This document shows, piece by piece, positions 35,777 to 46,489 of a stretch of 64,000 nt of DNA. The DNA is from Plicaturopsis crispa FD-325 SS-3. Taxonomy: Eukaryota; Basidiomycota; Agaricomycetes; Amylocorticiales; Amylocorticiaceae. The translations under genes were made by a program, and so were the position numbers. The stretch lies in contig KN832567.1 of assembly GCA_000827205.1 (NCBI GenBank), positions 261,212-325,211 of the forward strand, in the 5' to 3' direction. The first letter of the stretch is position 1. Each line of letters begins with the position of its first letter. Below the pieces are notes generated by a model that searched no databases, was not told the DNA's origin, and was given only the letters and a program-made list of their open reading frames with translations.

Positions 35777-38060
35777 CTAGAATCCAGCTTGAGCAGCCTC
35801 CCTCTCCGCCAGACTTCCACGCGCCGCCCATGCCCCCACATGCGGAGCGTGCCCAGGGTCGTTCTCATCTCCGGTTTTCGCACCCCACGCCCCGCCACCA
35901 GGCGTCTCAATGAGCAGCCTATCGCCCTTGCCCATAAGCACAGTGGCCTTGCCGCCGATATTAATATTGCGGGTATCCGCGTCCTCCGGCCTTGTGCCCT
36001 CGGGGAGATCGCCGTCCCCCTGTCTCGCCTTCTTTATCCAGGTGTTCCGACCAAGCCCGCCGGGCCCACCTCCCTCCATCCCGTATGGCTGTCGCGTGCG
36101 TCTCTGCATGCCAAGATGATGAGATACGTGCACGGAAAGATGATACAAAGATTTCTCACCTCCGATAGTATCGACACCTGTAGTGGCTGCAAGATCTCGA
36201 GCTCACGCACGGTGCCCTCGCCTCCGCGCCACTTCCCCTCGCCGGCGCTGCCGTCTCTCAGCCCGAACCGGTGCACGATGAGCGGGTAGCGACGCTCCAT
36301 AATCTCGACGTCGCCAATGCGCGTGTTCGTGATGTGCGTGTGCACACCGGACGTACCGTGCCATCCAGGCCCGGCGCCCGAGCCTCCTGCAACAGTCTGA
36401 TACAACATGAGCGGTGATTGGAGGCACAAGCGGGTATTGGGCAGTACGCACCTCGTAATAGCCCCAGCCCGCGACGATCTTTCCGTCCGGGCCTTTCCCG
36501 CCAGCACCGAATGTGAGGTTACTGCAGCAATGTCAGCAAGAAGAACAGGATGAAAGATGCGGGCACGGACTTAGTGCATCCCTGGCTGGCTGCGCAGGCG
36601 TGGAACGCCTTGAGAACGACGTCGACTATGCGCTGGGAGGTAAGCACGTTCCCGCCGCAGACAGCCGCTGTGCGCGAGGGAGAAAGAAGCGATTTCTTCG
36701 GGATCTTAACTGTGCGCATGTGTCAGACGATGTAGTGCCAAATGGTAATCAACGCAAGCTCACTTTCGAGAGGCACGAGGCATCCGGCATTTAGAGGAAT
36801 GTCAACGTCCAGCATGGCGCGCATGCAGTAGATAACCGCCGAATGCACAACGGAAATCGGAGCATTGAGGTTTCCCCGGACTTCGCAGCCCGTGCCTTCG
36901 AAGTCGAGCACGGCCGATCCATCCTTCTCGTTGATTTCCACGGAAAGTTGAATCTTGCAGATCAGTGGTGTCAGCATGAAAAGCATGCCAGCAAGAGCTT
37001 GGATAGAGTACCGGTGATCCATCATCGAGATAGTCTATGGCGCTCAGGACATTCGATCCGGCGCGTTCGACGACGTCTCGTAGGAGATTGCGCACAGAGG
37101 TTTCGGCATTGGCGCGGATGTGGTACATATACTCCTGCACTGTCTGGAGGCCGTAGTCATCAACGACTGCAAATTACGGTCAGCGTACGGCTAGCCCTCA
37201 GAGAGAATCAGCGCACTGGCTCTGATCAATTGTATTCCTTTGTGGTTGGCAGCGATTTGCTTTGCTCGGAGTTAGCTGAGCTATTGATCCACATAAGTTA
37301 TTGAATACGCACTGCTTTGAGATCACTCGCGACATCACGTATGTTCCTGCAGCCAGAGTTACCCGGATACTGAGCTGGCTTCTCAACCATGTACTCCAGA
37401 AGACCCTTCTCGTCAAATACACCGCCGTCCACGATTTTGAAGCTGACGATCTCGGCGCCCTCCTCGAAGATATTCACGGACGTGGGCGGCATAGACCCGG
37501 GTAGGATACCGCCGATATCTGCATGGTGCCCCCGCGAGGCTACAAAGAAGATAATCTCGTGCGACGAGCTGTCGAAGACGGGCGTGATGATCGTTATGTC
37601 CGGGAGATGGCTGTGCAAACGGATAGCTAGCTCAGGATCGGGGGCGGGCGACGAAGAACGGGCAAACGCACGATCCCCCAGCGTGGGGCGAGTTGGTCAT
37701 GAGAACATCGCCCTCCTTCAACTCCTTCCCGTAGAGATTCATCTGGTACTTGACAGCACTTCCTTGCCGCGCGCCCGGTCAATCTTCATGCAGTCGGAAG
37801 TATACGGGCATCGGCACTCACAAGCTCATGGACCCGAGATGAATCGGGATGAACGGCGCGTTCGCGACGAGGTCTCCATCGGGTGCAAAGAGCGCACACG
37901 AGAAGTCGAGGCGCTCCTTGATGTTCGTGCTTATGGACGTCTGCTGCAGGGACCGGCCCATGGCCTCCGCGACGCTCATGAAGCGATTCGCGAACAGCGT
38001 CAGCAGGATAGGGTCCGGTCCTTTCCTCGCACCATGGTTTGTGGGTGTAGGTGCAGACAT
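35777..38060 (-). CDS. HyuB-type hydantoinase B / 5-oxoprolinase domain protein, without HyuA part
   Basis: Similar to the C-terminal half of ATP-dependent 5-oxoprolinase (5-oxoproline to glutamate, glutathione cycle). Starts [19 protein letters not shown], then [24 protein letters not shown]-type opening and [31 protein letters not shown]. Later blocks: [48 protein letters not shown]-like sequence ([18 protein letters not shown]), [43 protein letters not shown] and, at the end, [11 protein letters not shown]. About ten short introns. Fungal 5-oxoprolinases usually carry HyuA and HyuB in one polypeptide of about 1250-1300 residues. Here the start lies at the HyuB border and no HyuA sequence was found upstream, so the protein must work alone or with a partner coded elsewhere. 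Confidence 0.85.
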
Positions 38061-38688
38061 GACTGATAGGTCTCAATGAGCAAAAGATACTCAAGAACTC
38101 TGCTCCGGGCTTATAAACAGATAGCAGGTTCCGTGTGGTTTCCGGCTGGTTCCCGGGAATATTGTGCTGGGAATTTGAGAGTTGCAGCGAAGTTTTCTTT
38201 ACATCTAGCGGCAGTCGATATTGTATGGTAGTATTCAGGACCCTTGAGTTGCGTAGAACCGGTACAGAGCTAAGTGTAAGGACAAGGGCGTGAAGTCGTG
38301 AACTCAGCCTGAAAGTCGGCAACTAGTCGGACTCAGGGGCCTTCGGTGGCGTCGAATTGACAATGAGTCGCTAAGTACGGTTGCACAACGCCCGTCCAAC
38401 GCAGAGATTCTGAAGAGCTGGGTTCATTAGATTTATCTGGAGGTCTATATATGCGTCTCTATATGACGTCGGGAACGAGCCTTTCCATATCTGCTTCATG
38501 AGTCCTGGAACATCCCTTTTTGTATTGTCGTAGCGCTCAATGGGTAGCACACCCCGATTGTCCAACTTTTGGAGCAAAACCTCCTGTGCCTGTGTGGGCA
38601 GAACCAAGCACCCGTTGCAACGGTTTGATCCTATTTAAAGGTAGACGGCGGGAATCAGCATATTGGCCAGGAGGTGAGATGAAACGAC
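38061..38688. other. Intergenic with a possible 3' exon of the next gene
   Basis: A minus-strand frame at 38607-38371 (containing EVLLQKLDNRGVLPIERYD) is open for 78 codons. It may be a downstream exon or an independent remnant. An AG acceptor near 38636 and a GTAAGT donor at 38692 could join the upstream gene to this area, but the phase leads into a different, shorter frame. Function unknown. Confidence 0.3.
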
Positions 38689-39489
38689 TTACGCAGACGA
38701 AGCACGACCGTATGATGCTGACGCGTCAACGAGAAAGGGCTTGGGCGTTGCTGCGGGACAGATGGACTCCAAGTCCCGGGGCGCCTCCGTGGCCTTCATG
38801 CGTCCCTGAAGCCGTAAGGCAAAGCGCTACGCATACATCAGCGTATGATACAGGGGATGGGAGGGCCACGCTCACAAAGATCCACTTAGAAGCAAGGACG
38901 GCGTAGCGCCACACGGCTGCGAACACGAATGCAACGACAAATACCACGGCTGACAAGGGTGCAATGCATTCGCCATCTTCACAGTGTCCTGTGAATGCAA
39001 GAGTCGGCGAGTAGGGCATAGAGGTCGGGGAGGGAGCGGGATATGATGGACGATTGGTTCTCGCGGCAGATTGACCGAGCGTGGTGGCTAAGATCTCCGT
39101 GTTCGCACCGCGTCCGTCCGACGTAGGAACTCTCGTGCAAGACGCGGACGGTGGTGACAGTTTTCCTTTGTTGGGGCACGGATCTTGCTCATATATTTCC
39201 AGCGAGTGATCAGCTGCAATGTTTGCATGTGCGATTGCTCTCGGTTTGAGAATGTCATTTGCCGGCCTGCGGCGGCGCGAAACATCAGTACTTGACGACA
39301 GTACACAAGCAAAAAGGCAGCGAACTTATCAGCGCACCTTTCGATCGCGGTCGGGGTCGACGCCATAGCATGAGCAGCTACAGCGGTGTCGCTCGCAGCG
39401 ATTCCAGGGATGCACGCCGAATACACACAAGCTGAGGCGTAGAGGGCGGTTACGAGGGACACCTGTGCTTTTCGAATGGAGTGTTTCAT
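38689..39489 (-). CDS. Small single-pass membrane or secreted-type protein, about 219 aa
   Basis: Three exons (39489-39338, 39266-38876, 38805-38689) join in phase. The start MKHSIRKAQVSLVTALYASA looks like a signal peptide. A middle Ser/Pro/Thr-rich region contains four cysteines (YEQDPCPNKGKLSPPSASC and GHCEDGEC). It leads into a strong hydrophobic segment, APLSAVVFVVAFVFAAVW, followed by a short basic cytoplasmic tail. The likely topology is type I: extracellular N-part, one membrane pass, short tail. A perfect GTAAGT donor overlaps the stop region, so an alternative C-terminus through splicing is possible. No family recognised. Confidence 0.6.
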
Positions 39490-40142
39490 GTTCAAACGAG
39501 CGTTCTGTGGGATGTATCAGAGAGTGTTCTGTAGTATGTACCAGACATAGCGACTTTATACCTCTGCATACTATTATCGCGAGCCTCGATGTTTCAAAAA
39601 GTCGAGTAACTTGCATCTTCCTGGCAGCTACGGATATCTCGAGGCCTCTGTAGTTTGGATGGCAGGTCAACTTGTACTCGGGATGCCAAAGACTCACGAA
39701 TTTGGTGTCCATCCATACGTGTCTATTGCCCATGTTGAGTAGTTACGAAACATGATCGTGACTCGTGAGTGACTAGTGACTCTAAGGAAAGGGAAACATC
39801 TCCGATGTAACGAACGCAAGTAGCGCGCGCTAAATGTAGTCGAATGCAGCGGGCTTCCACAACTTCCGACAAAGACGACAAGACTTGGTCTACCTCTAAA
39901 TTAGGCCAGGATTTAAGCGCCGTAGACCGTCGACGTCGTCCCTGTGTCATTCATGCACATGCCGAAGTATATATATCGTAGCAATCGTACGGGTTTTCAT
40001 GAGCCAGTGAAGTGGAAAGGAAGTACGAAGTCGATGCAACAGAGCTCAGATTCAGAGTCAGAGTGTTTGTATGGATGCTGTTCAACTTCAAGCTTCAAAC
40101 TTCAGAGCCTGAGAATTTAAAAGGAGCCGATACAGAACATTA
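39490..40142. other. Intergenic, no supported gene
   Basis: About 650 bp upstream of the small membrane protein and downstream of U1 copy 2. It holds short near-repeats of ttcaaacttcag type around 40080-40115, but no gene. Confidence 0.5.
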
Positions 40143-40183
40143 CACCTAGATTAGGGTTAGGACTACGAAGGGACCAAAAAAAG

Positions 40184-40359
40184 AGCCCGCCCAGCCAGAG
40201 TGGCCGGAGCGGGACTGGAAAATATTGAGACGGTGCATGCACCGAAGCACATACAAGCCGCAGGTACCCGTCTGTATGGACAGGGTCGCCGTGCTATGGA
40301 GAGTCCCCACGGCCCACAAACCCAGTACGTGAAGGGGCCTATGCCATCAAGGTAAGTAT
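40184..40359 (-). ncRNA. U1 spliceosomal RNA, copy 2 (inverted)
   Basis: Minus-strand copy of the RNA at 24692-24867. It has the same 176-nt length and, by eye, no base change across the transcript. The 5' AUACUUACCU corresponds to 40359-40350. Upstream TATAAAAG (40393-40386) and the conserved promoter block are retained, and a T-run and short 3' block follow. Flanking sequence outside 40143-40424 is unrelated to copy 1, so the unit was copied as a complete gene with promoter. Two intact copies suggest that both are expressed (inference). Confidence 0.85.
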
Positions 40360-40385
40360 GAAGATTTCAAGTCAAACGCCCATAG

Positions 40386-40424
40386 CTTTTATACGATCGC
40401 GCGATGAGCGCACGGACCATGTCG
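40386..40424 (-). promoter_or_regulatory. U1-type snRNA promoter, copy 2
   Basis: TATAAAAG on the minus strand at 40393-40386, with the conserved GCGCGATCG and CATGGTCCGTGCGCTCA elements just upstream. It matches copy 1 except for a one-base length change in the A-run and a single substitution. Confidence 0.75.
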
Positions 40425-41068
40425 CTTAAGGGGTGTCGGCCGCCCGCCTCCTCTGTTCGTTACGTGCAGCTCGTGAATTTACCTTGAAATTCTGAACTTG
40501 CTCTGAACGCAAACGACGACATACTAATCATGCTTCGAGACGACAGTAAATAGATGAACGCAACTGACTAACGGAAATTTTGACACAGAACCATACGCCG
40601 CCGCGTATGCGTTGTCGAGATCGTAGACTCGGACAGCGATGATCGACAAGCTTCTCTTCGGGCCACAAGTGCACGTTGAACGGCACATTGTCTTTGAGAC
40701 TGGACAAAGTGCGTACTCGAGAGATGACTTGTTGTGCATCGGTCGCCGACCAAGTCCCCGCCAGTCACAATAGCGTCATCGCTTCCGCAGCGTACCTCCT
40801 CATAGCAGGCCATGACACCCCTTCCCGGAGCAAGAAACACCCACACAGATCGCTCAAGCGTGTCGCCATGCATAATTTCTCGTATATCCCCGCCCTTCTC
40901 ATTTTAATCCCGACTGCGGAGCCTGGCGGAAGCGAAGGGCGGATGTCTGAAACAGTCCCGATCGTCATAGTCCTACAAGTATGCCTCCAATGTCGCAAAA
41001 AATACCCCAGTTTCTGCCTCACATCCTACACATCCTACACATACTAATTGCTATAATCTACACCATCA
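40425..41068. other. Intergenic, promoter region of the first GH71 gene
   Basis: No gene seen. A repeated catcctacac motif lies just upstream of the start codon (41022-41041). Confidence 0.5.
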
Positions 41069-42710
41069 ATGCAGGCATTGATCCTCCTCCTCCTCGCCGC
41101 TTACAGTCATGCTCAGGCTTGCGACACCGTGCAACCCGTGGCTGATGCTACGATTGCCCCCGTAAACTCGACCTCCACCAAGCTAGCTGTCGCGCATTTT
41201 ATGGTGGGAAATACCTACCCCTACCTCGTTGCCGACTGGTCCAAAGGTGTGTCCACAAAAAGATTATATACCACCATGAAGCACTAAGACCGTGATTTCA
41301 GACATCGCACTTGCGGCATCGAAGGGCATTGACGGCTTTGCACTGAATACCGGACGTGACACCTGGCAGTCCGCGCGCGTCGCGGACGCATACACTGCTG
41401 CCAAAAACTTCACAACGGTTACCGGTACTGCATTCAAGCTGTTCATGTCCTTTGACATGAGCTCGCTTCCGTGCACGGCAACTGGCGATGCGGCCACGCT
41501 GCAGACCTATATTAAGACCTACAACACGCACCCTAATCAGCTCAAGTATAACAACAAGACGCTCATTTCCACGTTTGCGGGGGAGAGTTGCCGGTTCGGA
41601 CAGTCCAGCTTACAAACTGGGTGGGCGTACGCCGTGAAGAATTCGTCCCTCCCGGCCGTGCACTTTATGCCCTCGTTCTTTGTGGACCCCGCTACATTCT
41701 CGGGACTTACCGTCATGGATGGCGCATTTAATGTCAGTCTACTCTGTTTTTGATCCTCTGGAAATATAGACTCTGATACATATGTAGTGGAACGGCGGCT
41801 GGCCGCAAACAAACGCTAATGTCAGCTTCAGCACAGATACTAACTACATCAATAACCTCGGCAACCGCTCCTACATGGCAGCCGTATCCCCCTGGTTCTT
41901 CACTGTGCGTCTCTCCCGCTTTCTTCCCGCGAACCGCACCTTACACCGTTATCTCCACAGCATTATGGCGTGAACTCGTACAACAAGAACTTCATTTACC
42001 GCGGCGATGATTGGCTCCTCTCCACTCGCTGGGAGCTCCTCCTCAATAACCGCCCGAACGTATCCATTGCGCAAATCATCACGTGGAACGACTACGGCGA
42101 GTCACACTACATCGGGCCCATAGCCGGTGCCCAGCCGAACTCGCAGTCATGGGTAAACGGGTTCGACCATACAGGTGCGCTACACCGTCTCCCTGCGCAC
42201 TCCGAAAACAATACTGATCATATTCCATTCCGCTAGGGTGGTTGGACCTGATCGCATACTACGTCTCAGCATTCAAGACCGGCATATACCCCACGATCAC
42301 GCGCGACCGCGCGTTCCTCTGGGCGCGGCTGTACCCCGCCGCGGCCAGCTCCAACGACACCGTCCCTAAGCCGACTAACTGGCAATGGGTAATTATCCCT
42401 TCCCCTCCCCCGCATTCTTCTCATTCACTGACACTGCTATTACTTTGCCTAGACGAGCGATACGCTGTGGGCCGTGGTGCTCCTGACGAAGCCCACGAAC
42501 GTCACGCTGGCGTGCGGGGCCTCTACGAACACGACCGCGCTGCCGGCGGGGCTCGCGAAGCTCCGCCTGACGCTTGTGAAGGCGTGCAGCGTGAACGCGA
42601 CGTTTGTGCGGAATGGGACGGTTGTGCTGAGCTATGTGCCGAAGGGGTTCAACTATAGCTTGACGCCGCCGTCGTATAACTTCAACGCGTTTGTGGGCGC
42701 GTCGCCTTAG
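41069..42710 (+). CDS. GH71 alpha-1,3-glucanase (mutanase), copy 1
   Basis: Predicted secreted endo-alpha-1,3-glucanase acting on fungal cell-wall alpha-glucan. Signal peptide MQALILLLLAAYSHAQA, then AHFMVGNTYPYLVADWSK, the GH71 opening. The first intron is followed by DIALAASKGIDGFALN, then KLFMSFDMSSLPC, ISTFAGESCRFGQ, HFMPSFFVDPATFSGL, WNGGWP, INNLGNRSYMAAVSPWFF, WELLLNNRPN, and ITWNDYGESHYIGPI with acidic residues expected in the active site. The C-terminal part is a beta-sandwich-like region ending FNYSLTPPSYNFNAFVGASP. Six exons arranged as in the two sister genes. No CBM is attached. Compared with copies 2 and 3 it is the most divergent (AGAQPNSQSW against EGDQPNSQAW). Confidence 0.92.
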
Positions 42711-42854
42711 TGTAGAGCGTATCCGTGCGTTAGCATCGCGTATTGCATTAATGTACTTCTCAACCTATAATCCACAATGTATAATCTATAATTTTCACAT
42801 TAATCTGGGCGAACAGAAGAAGTGAAATAATACAGGCAATGCTCAAAGAACAAG

Positions 42855-43544
42855 TCATTGCCTCCATCCTACTTCGTGACCATTATCCATCATAGGCTCT
42901 ACAAAGCCGCGAAACACCCACGGGCGGTCAGGAGGGTGCGAGGACCCTGCTGTACCATCTCCATCGCCCCCTACACTCGGGCTCTCACTACCTGCACCTA
43001 TATCGCTGCGATCCTGTGACCAGCGCATCCCATACCCCTCGGGCACCCGCGTCTCGTACACCAGCACCTGGTGCGGCAACCAGTGCAGGTTACGCCACGT
43101 CGCGCCGCGCACGACGCGCCAAAAGAGGGCGAGCGCGCGCTCGTTGAGGGACGCGACAGGCCCGGACGGGGTGCCCCACCATCCCTCAGACGCTGCGCGT
43201 TCATCTGTCCCGCCAGCTTGCGAGCGGTGGGAGTGCTTGGACCACGCGCGCGCGCCGGCAGTGAGGCCGACCTTGTTGGGCACGGTGAACGCGGCGAGGC
43301 ACTCGTCGGTGGAGGGGGGCGACGAGCCGAGGGCGGAGCCTACCGTGTACGCGAGGCCGAGGGAGATGTGGAATGAGAGGGGGTCCATGTGACTGTCTGG
43401 GGCGGAAATACTACTTGGATGCAGTGCGCGGCGGCAGGGTGCAGCGTCTAGATGTTCCTCCATCCCGTAGCAGTGTGGCGTCGGCAGTATCGACTCGGAC
43501 GCCGACTGGCTCGAAATCATGGGATCCGCGCGACCTTGGTCCAT
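42855..43544 (-). CDS. Conserved basidiomycete hypothetical protein, 229 aa
   Basis: Single-exon gene. After a variable N-terminus the protein has a compact conserved-looking region: MDPLSFHISLGLAYTVGSAL, an AFTVPNKVGLTAGARAW stretch, then NERALALFWRVVRGATWRNL and HQVLVYETRVPEGYGMRWS, closing with WVFRGFVEPMMDNGHEVGW. The same closing pattern is familiar to me from uncharacterised basidiomycete proteins, but no function is known. No signal peptide or membrane helix. It lies between GH71 copy 1 and zinc-finger copy 1, and no counterpart was seen in the mirrored block at 57-58 kb. Confidence 0.8.
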   Translation of the reverse strand: MDQGRADPMISSQSASESILPTPHCYGMEEHLDAAPCRRALHPSSISAPDSHMDPLSFHISLGLAYTVGSALGSSPPSTDECLAAFTVPNKVGLTAGARAWSKHSHRSQAGGTDERAASEGWWGTPSGPVASLNERALALFWRVVRGATWRNLHWLPHQVLVYETRVPEGYGMRWSQDRSDIGAGSESPSVGGDGDGTAGSSHPPDRPWVFRGFVEPMMDNGHEVGWRQ

Positions 43545-44259
43545 TTTTATTTACGAAATAACTCGAGGATATGGGAAACACTGGGTTACACTAGGTATAG
43601 TTGTTTCATAAACATGAGACCACGCGTCAACGGAATCGAGTCTACCTAGACCACAAATTTTTGGTCAGTGCTGAGATCGATGACGGTTGTACCATGTTAG
43701 ATCCAAAACCTGTTGGACTTGTACTACCGCTCATAAATCAATAGAACGCTTGCATTTGAATGACGAGATGGTTATCGTTGTAGCTGGATAGGAAGTCGTA
43801 CTTGGATAAGAAGTCGGCGAAGTCGATTGGAAGTCGAAGTCGCGAATTGAGAAGCGGCCGCGGCAACCGCGCGTTCATATATTTTCGTGTTCAAAACTCC
43901 CAAAATGCAAGCGGTTGCGACCAGGATTGAACCACAAGTCAACGCCTCTCAGATCACACAGAGAATGACAATCGAAAGAGCCCAAGATTGGGTATAAATT
44001 TGAGCTCATCCCAGTCCACGAATCCAGTTACAAACGATATGAAGCAACAAGCGCGAGTGAAACAAATTGTACAAAACGATGCGAGCCATGCAAAAGGGGA
44101 ACAATGCGAGGGGAATCCAATGCGATGAAGTGTCCGTCCGTCCAGTGAGAAAGCCGTTAGAAATATGGATAAAGTACAGATGAAGTTAGAAGATAAGTAG
44201 ATGAGCAAGAGCCAGGAAACCAGTGGGGGAGAAAATGCAGTTGGCGGAGCACCAAGAGC
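43545..44259. other. Intergenic, no gene seen
   Basis: About 0.7 kb. A short cluster of imperfect direct repeats of the type gaagtcg lies at 43790-43845. The rest appears to be the promoter of the hypothetical gene and the 3' region of the zinc-finger gene. Confidence 0.5.
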
Positions 44260-45456
44260 CTAGCACGCAGCCGTGGGGGTTTCGAACAGAGAAGAGTCGT
44301 CCAAGAACTGGGGCCACTCGTTCCAGAGATCGGTGGGCGCGCTGGGTTCCACGGGCGCGGCAGTGAAGTCGCAAGAGGCCAGAGCCTCGGCAAACAGAGC
44401 CTCTACATCATCAAGTACGGGGGCCTGCGGGAATGTCCAGAGACTCTCGTCTTGAGAGGGCGAGTCGACAAGAGCAGGGGAGTTCGCTGGGTTGGCGGCA
44501 GGAGCAGCCCACGTCCAGAAGTCGCAGTCCATCGCGTCGGAAACGGGGGGTGCGACGCCGCACGCGTCGAGCATGTGCGCGGGCAGGAAGTTGCTGCCAT
44601 CGAAGGCCGGGGTGAAGTCGTACGCAGTGGACTCGGCGCATGCGCGCGACACCTCTTTGAACCAAGCATCCATGGCAGCGGGATCGTGTGGGGAGGGAAC
44701 AGAGGATTCCGCGATGACGGGAGCCGAGAGGGAGAATTCGCCAAACCAGGAGTCCATTGTGTACAGGTCCGCGTCCGAGAGCCCACAGGATACGGGAGCA
44801 TCAGGCAGAGAGAGGGAAGAGCCAGAGCCAGAGGACAGAGAGGTGGAGGAGCCGGATGCATCTGAGGAGAGGTAGAGCGAGGAGTGTGCGGACTCTGAGC
44901 TGTCCGTGTCGGTGTCCGAAGACGCAGGCGCCGCGTAGGGTGTGTACCGAGCGCTCTTCCTTCCGGCACGGCGACGAGGACCTTGCGCACCCCGCTTGGG
45001 CTCGTACGCGTGCACCCGCTTCCTGTGGCGCGTGAGCGAGCCCGGGTCTGCGGTTCTGTAGTCGCAGTCCGCCTCGGGACATGTGTGCGGCTTCTCCCCC
45101 GTGCTAAATATGTCGTCAGAAAAGGTTGACGAGCGCGTGTTGGATAAGACTCACTGTACGTTCATGTGGCTCCGCAAGTTGCTGCGCTGGAGCGTGCTGT
45201 AGGTGCAATCCGCGACGGGGCACTGGTGTTTCCTATGATTATCTATGTCAGTGTTACCCTGTACATGAGTGAATGAGACTACGTACAAGGACTCCTTGTT
45301 AGGAGAATGAATCTGTCTGTGCCGCGACATGTCGGTCTTGGCGCTGAGGTGCTTCTGGCATATAGCACAGAACACGGAAGATGACTGTGTGAAAAACCGT
45401 TAGAGAAAAGTAAATGGCCACATGCAAGGGGCGGGACGTACGGCAGATGAAGACAT
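44260..45456 (-). CDS. C2H2 zinc-finger transcription factor, copy 1
   Basis: Predicted DNA-binding regulator. Exon 1 is only MSSSA (45456-45442). The following exons encode three classical C2H2 fingers: CAICQKHLSAKTDMSRHRQIH; CPVADC...HMNVH; and, after the TGEKPH linker, CPEADC...HRKRVH. A basic Arg/Lys stretch follows (RGAQGPRRRAGRKSARY), probably a nuclear localisation signal. The long C-terminal half is acidic and Ser/Trp/Phe-rich, with repeated short patterns such as MDSWFGEFSLS, MDAWFKEVS and DLWNEWPQFLDD, typical of activation domains. It is a paralog of the gene at 56037, with the same tiny first exon and the same finger-interrupting introns. Its target is unknown. Confidence 0.88.
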
Positions 45457-45559
45457 TGTGGCTGATATGGGTGTAGATGTAAGTGTGAGTGCGAGTGGGG
45501 GATTGTGTGGGAGGGGAGGGGATATCACTTCTGTGAAGATACCGAGGCTGGGGGGCTTT

Positions 45560-45870
45560 GGGGATGAGGATATGTCCTCTCCAACGCCCCCGCTTTAAGC
45601 ATTTCAGGAGGACGCTTGAACCTCACCGCCCTCGAGCAATTGGTTTTGAAAACCATTGCATTTCTACCTGGAATAGCAGGTGTTGCAGGCCAATTGGCAC
45701 ACCTGGCCAAAGCACCAGCGAAAATTGCCGTAAAAAGGTCGAGTGGCTCAAAACAATCGGTTTAATGAATTGGCTCGGACACACGGTAGCTCAGCGACAC
45801 GCAAAATTCCCTTAACAGGAAGGTGTTGCTAGCCGAGTGGCTCAGTGGGACGTGCTAAACGTCGGTGAGC
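45560..45870. promoter_or_regulatory. Promoter of zinc-finger copy 1 with repeated GTGGCTCA motifs
   Basis: Upstream of the gene (which reads leftward), several motifs GTGGCTCA, TTGGCTCGG and GTAGCTCAG occur within about 120 bp, plus the longer block GCTAGCCGAGTGGCTCAGT at 45831-45849. The same motifs, in the same order and with the same spacing, lie upstream of the paralog (mirror image near 55660-55800). The core near 45548-45605 also matches the paralog around 55900-55950. Confidence 0.65.
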
Positions 45871-46489
45871 GAATTGTTCGAGAAAGCGGGGGCGCGCTGG
45901 TGAAATTGTTGAGCGCAAGGCGATGTTCGATTGAAGAAGAGCTGCGCTCGATTCGCGGGGGGACTCGTCAGCCGAATGCGCGCCCCATATTGAGCGCATC
46001 CATCGCTGTGTTGGCGCAGAATAGGTTGGACATGGTGGGAGGAAGCAAGAGAAACAATTCTCGGTAGCGTTGAACAAGCGTTGAGTATCGCGAAGGTCGA
46101 AAACAAGGCGTGGGTCCCATTTAATTTAATGGATACATATGGACCTACAACTCAGATTATGTAATCAGTTGATTTAAGTATTTTTATGCGTCTCTTCAGC
46201 GGATGCCACTGGCCCACTGCCTTCCCAGTTTCCGCCTTTAAGTTGGCTTAGGCTATGACAACTAATGGCATCTGTTCTACTTCCCTGCTCAAGTCACCTA
46301 CAAGACTCGTGTTCGCTTTCTAGCCAGCCTCTGAGTCTGCCTCTGAGTCTGCTTCCCCTAGGATCGTACTACTTAGAAACGCAATCGTTATGACTCTGAG
46401 GAGTCCTGCATCTCGATATAGAGGACTCTGACGCGACGGCCGGAACGTGTGGGATCGACGGGACTCGGAGAACATGGTGGAAAGCGAAA
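45871..46489. other. Intergenic, no gene seen
   Basis: Upstream flank of the zinc-finger gene and left border of the UBA2 pseudogene. Degenerate cctctgagtctg repeats lie near 46325-46355. Confidence 0.5.

Noticed and set aside
37786-38322. 178-codon minus frame upstream of and overlapping the HyuB-type gene
   Set aside because: Out of frame with the conserved HyuB sequence; a chance frame.
40351-40359. GGTAAGTAT as an exon/intron donor on the + strand
   Set aside because: The same sequence lies in an apparently identical 176-nt block with TATA promoter at two loci. It is better explained as the complement of the U1 5' end.
43920-43950. GGTTCAATCC on the minus strand, resembling a tRNA T-loop
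   Set aside because: Flanking bases do not form a T-stem, and no anticodon or acceptor arms are found nearby.
45820-45885. Possible tRNA (GCCGAGTGGCTCAGTGGGA looks like a tRNA D-arm)
   Set aside because: No acceptor stem or proper T-arm can be formed, and the same motif recurs as a promoter element of the paralogous zinc-finger gene.
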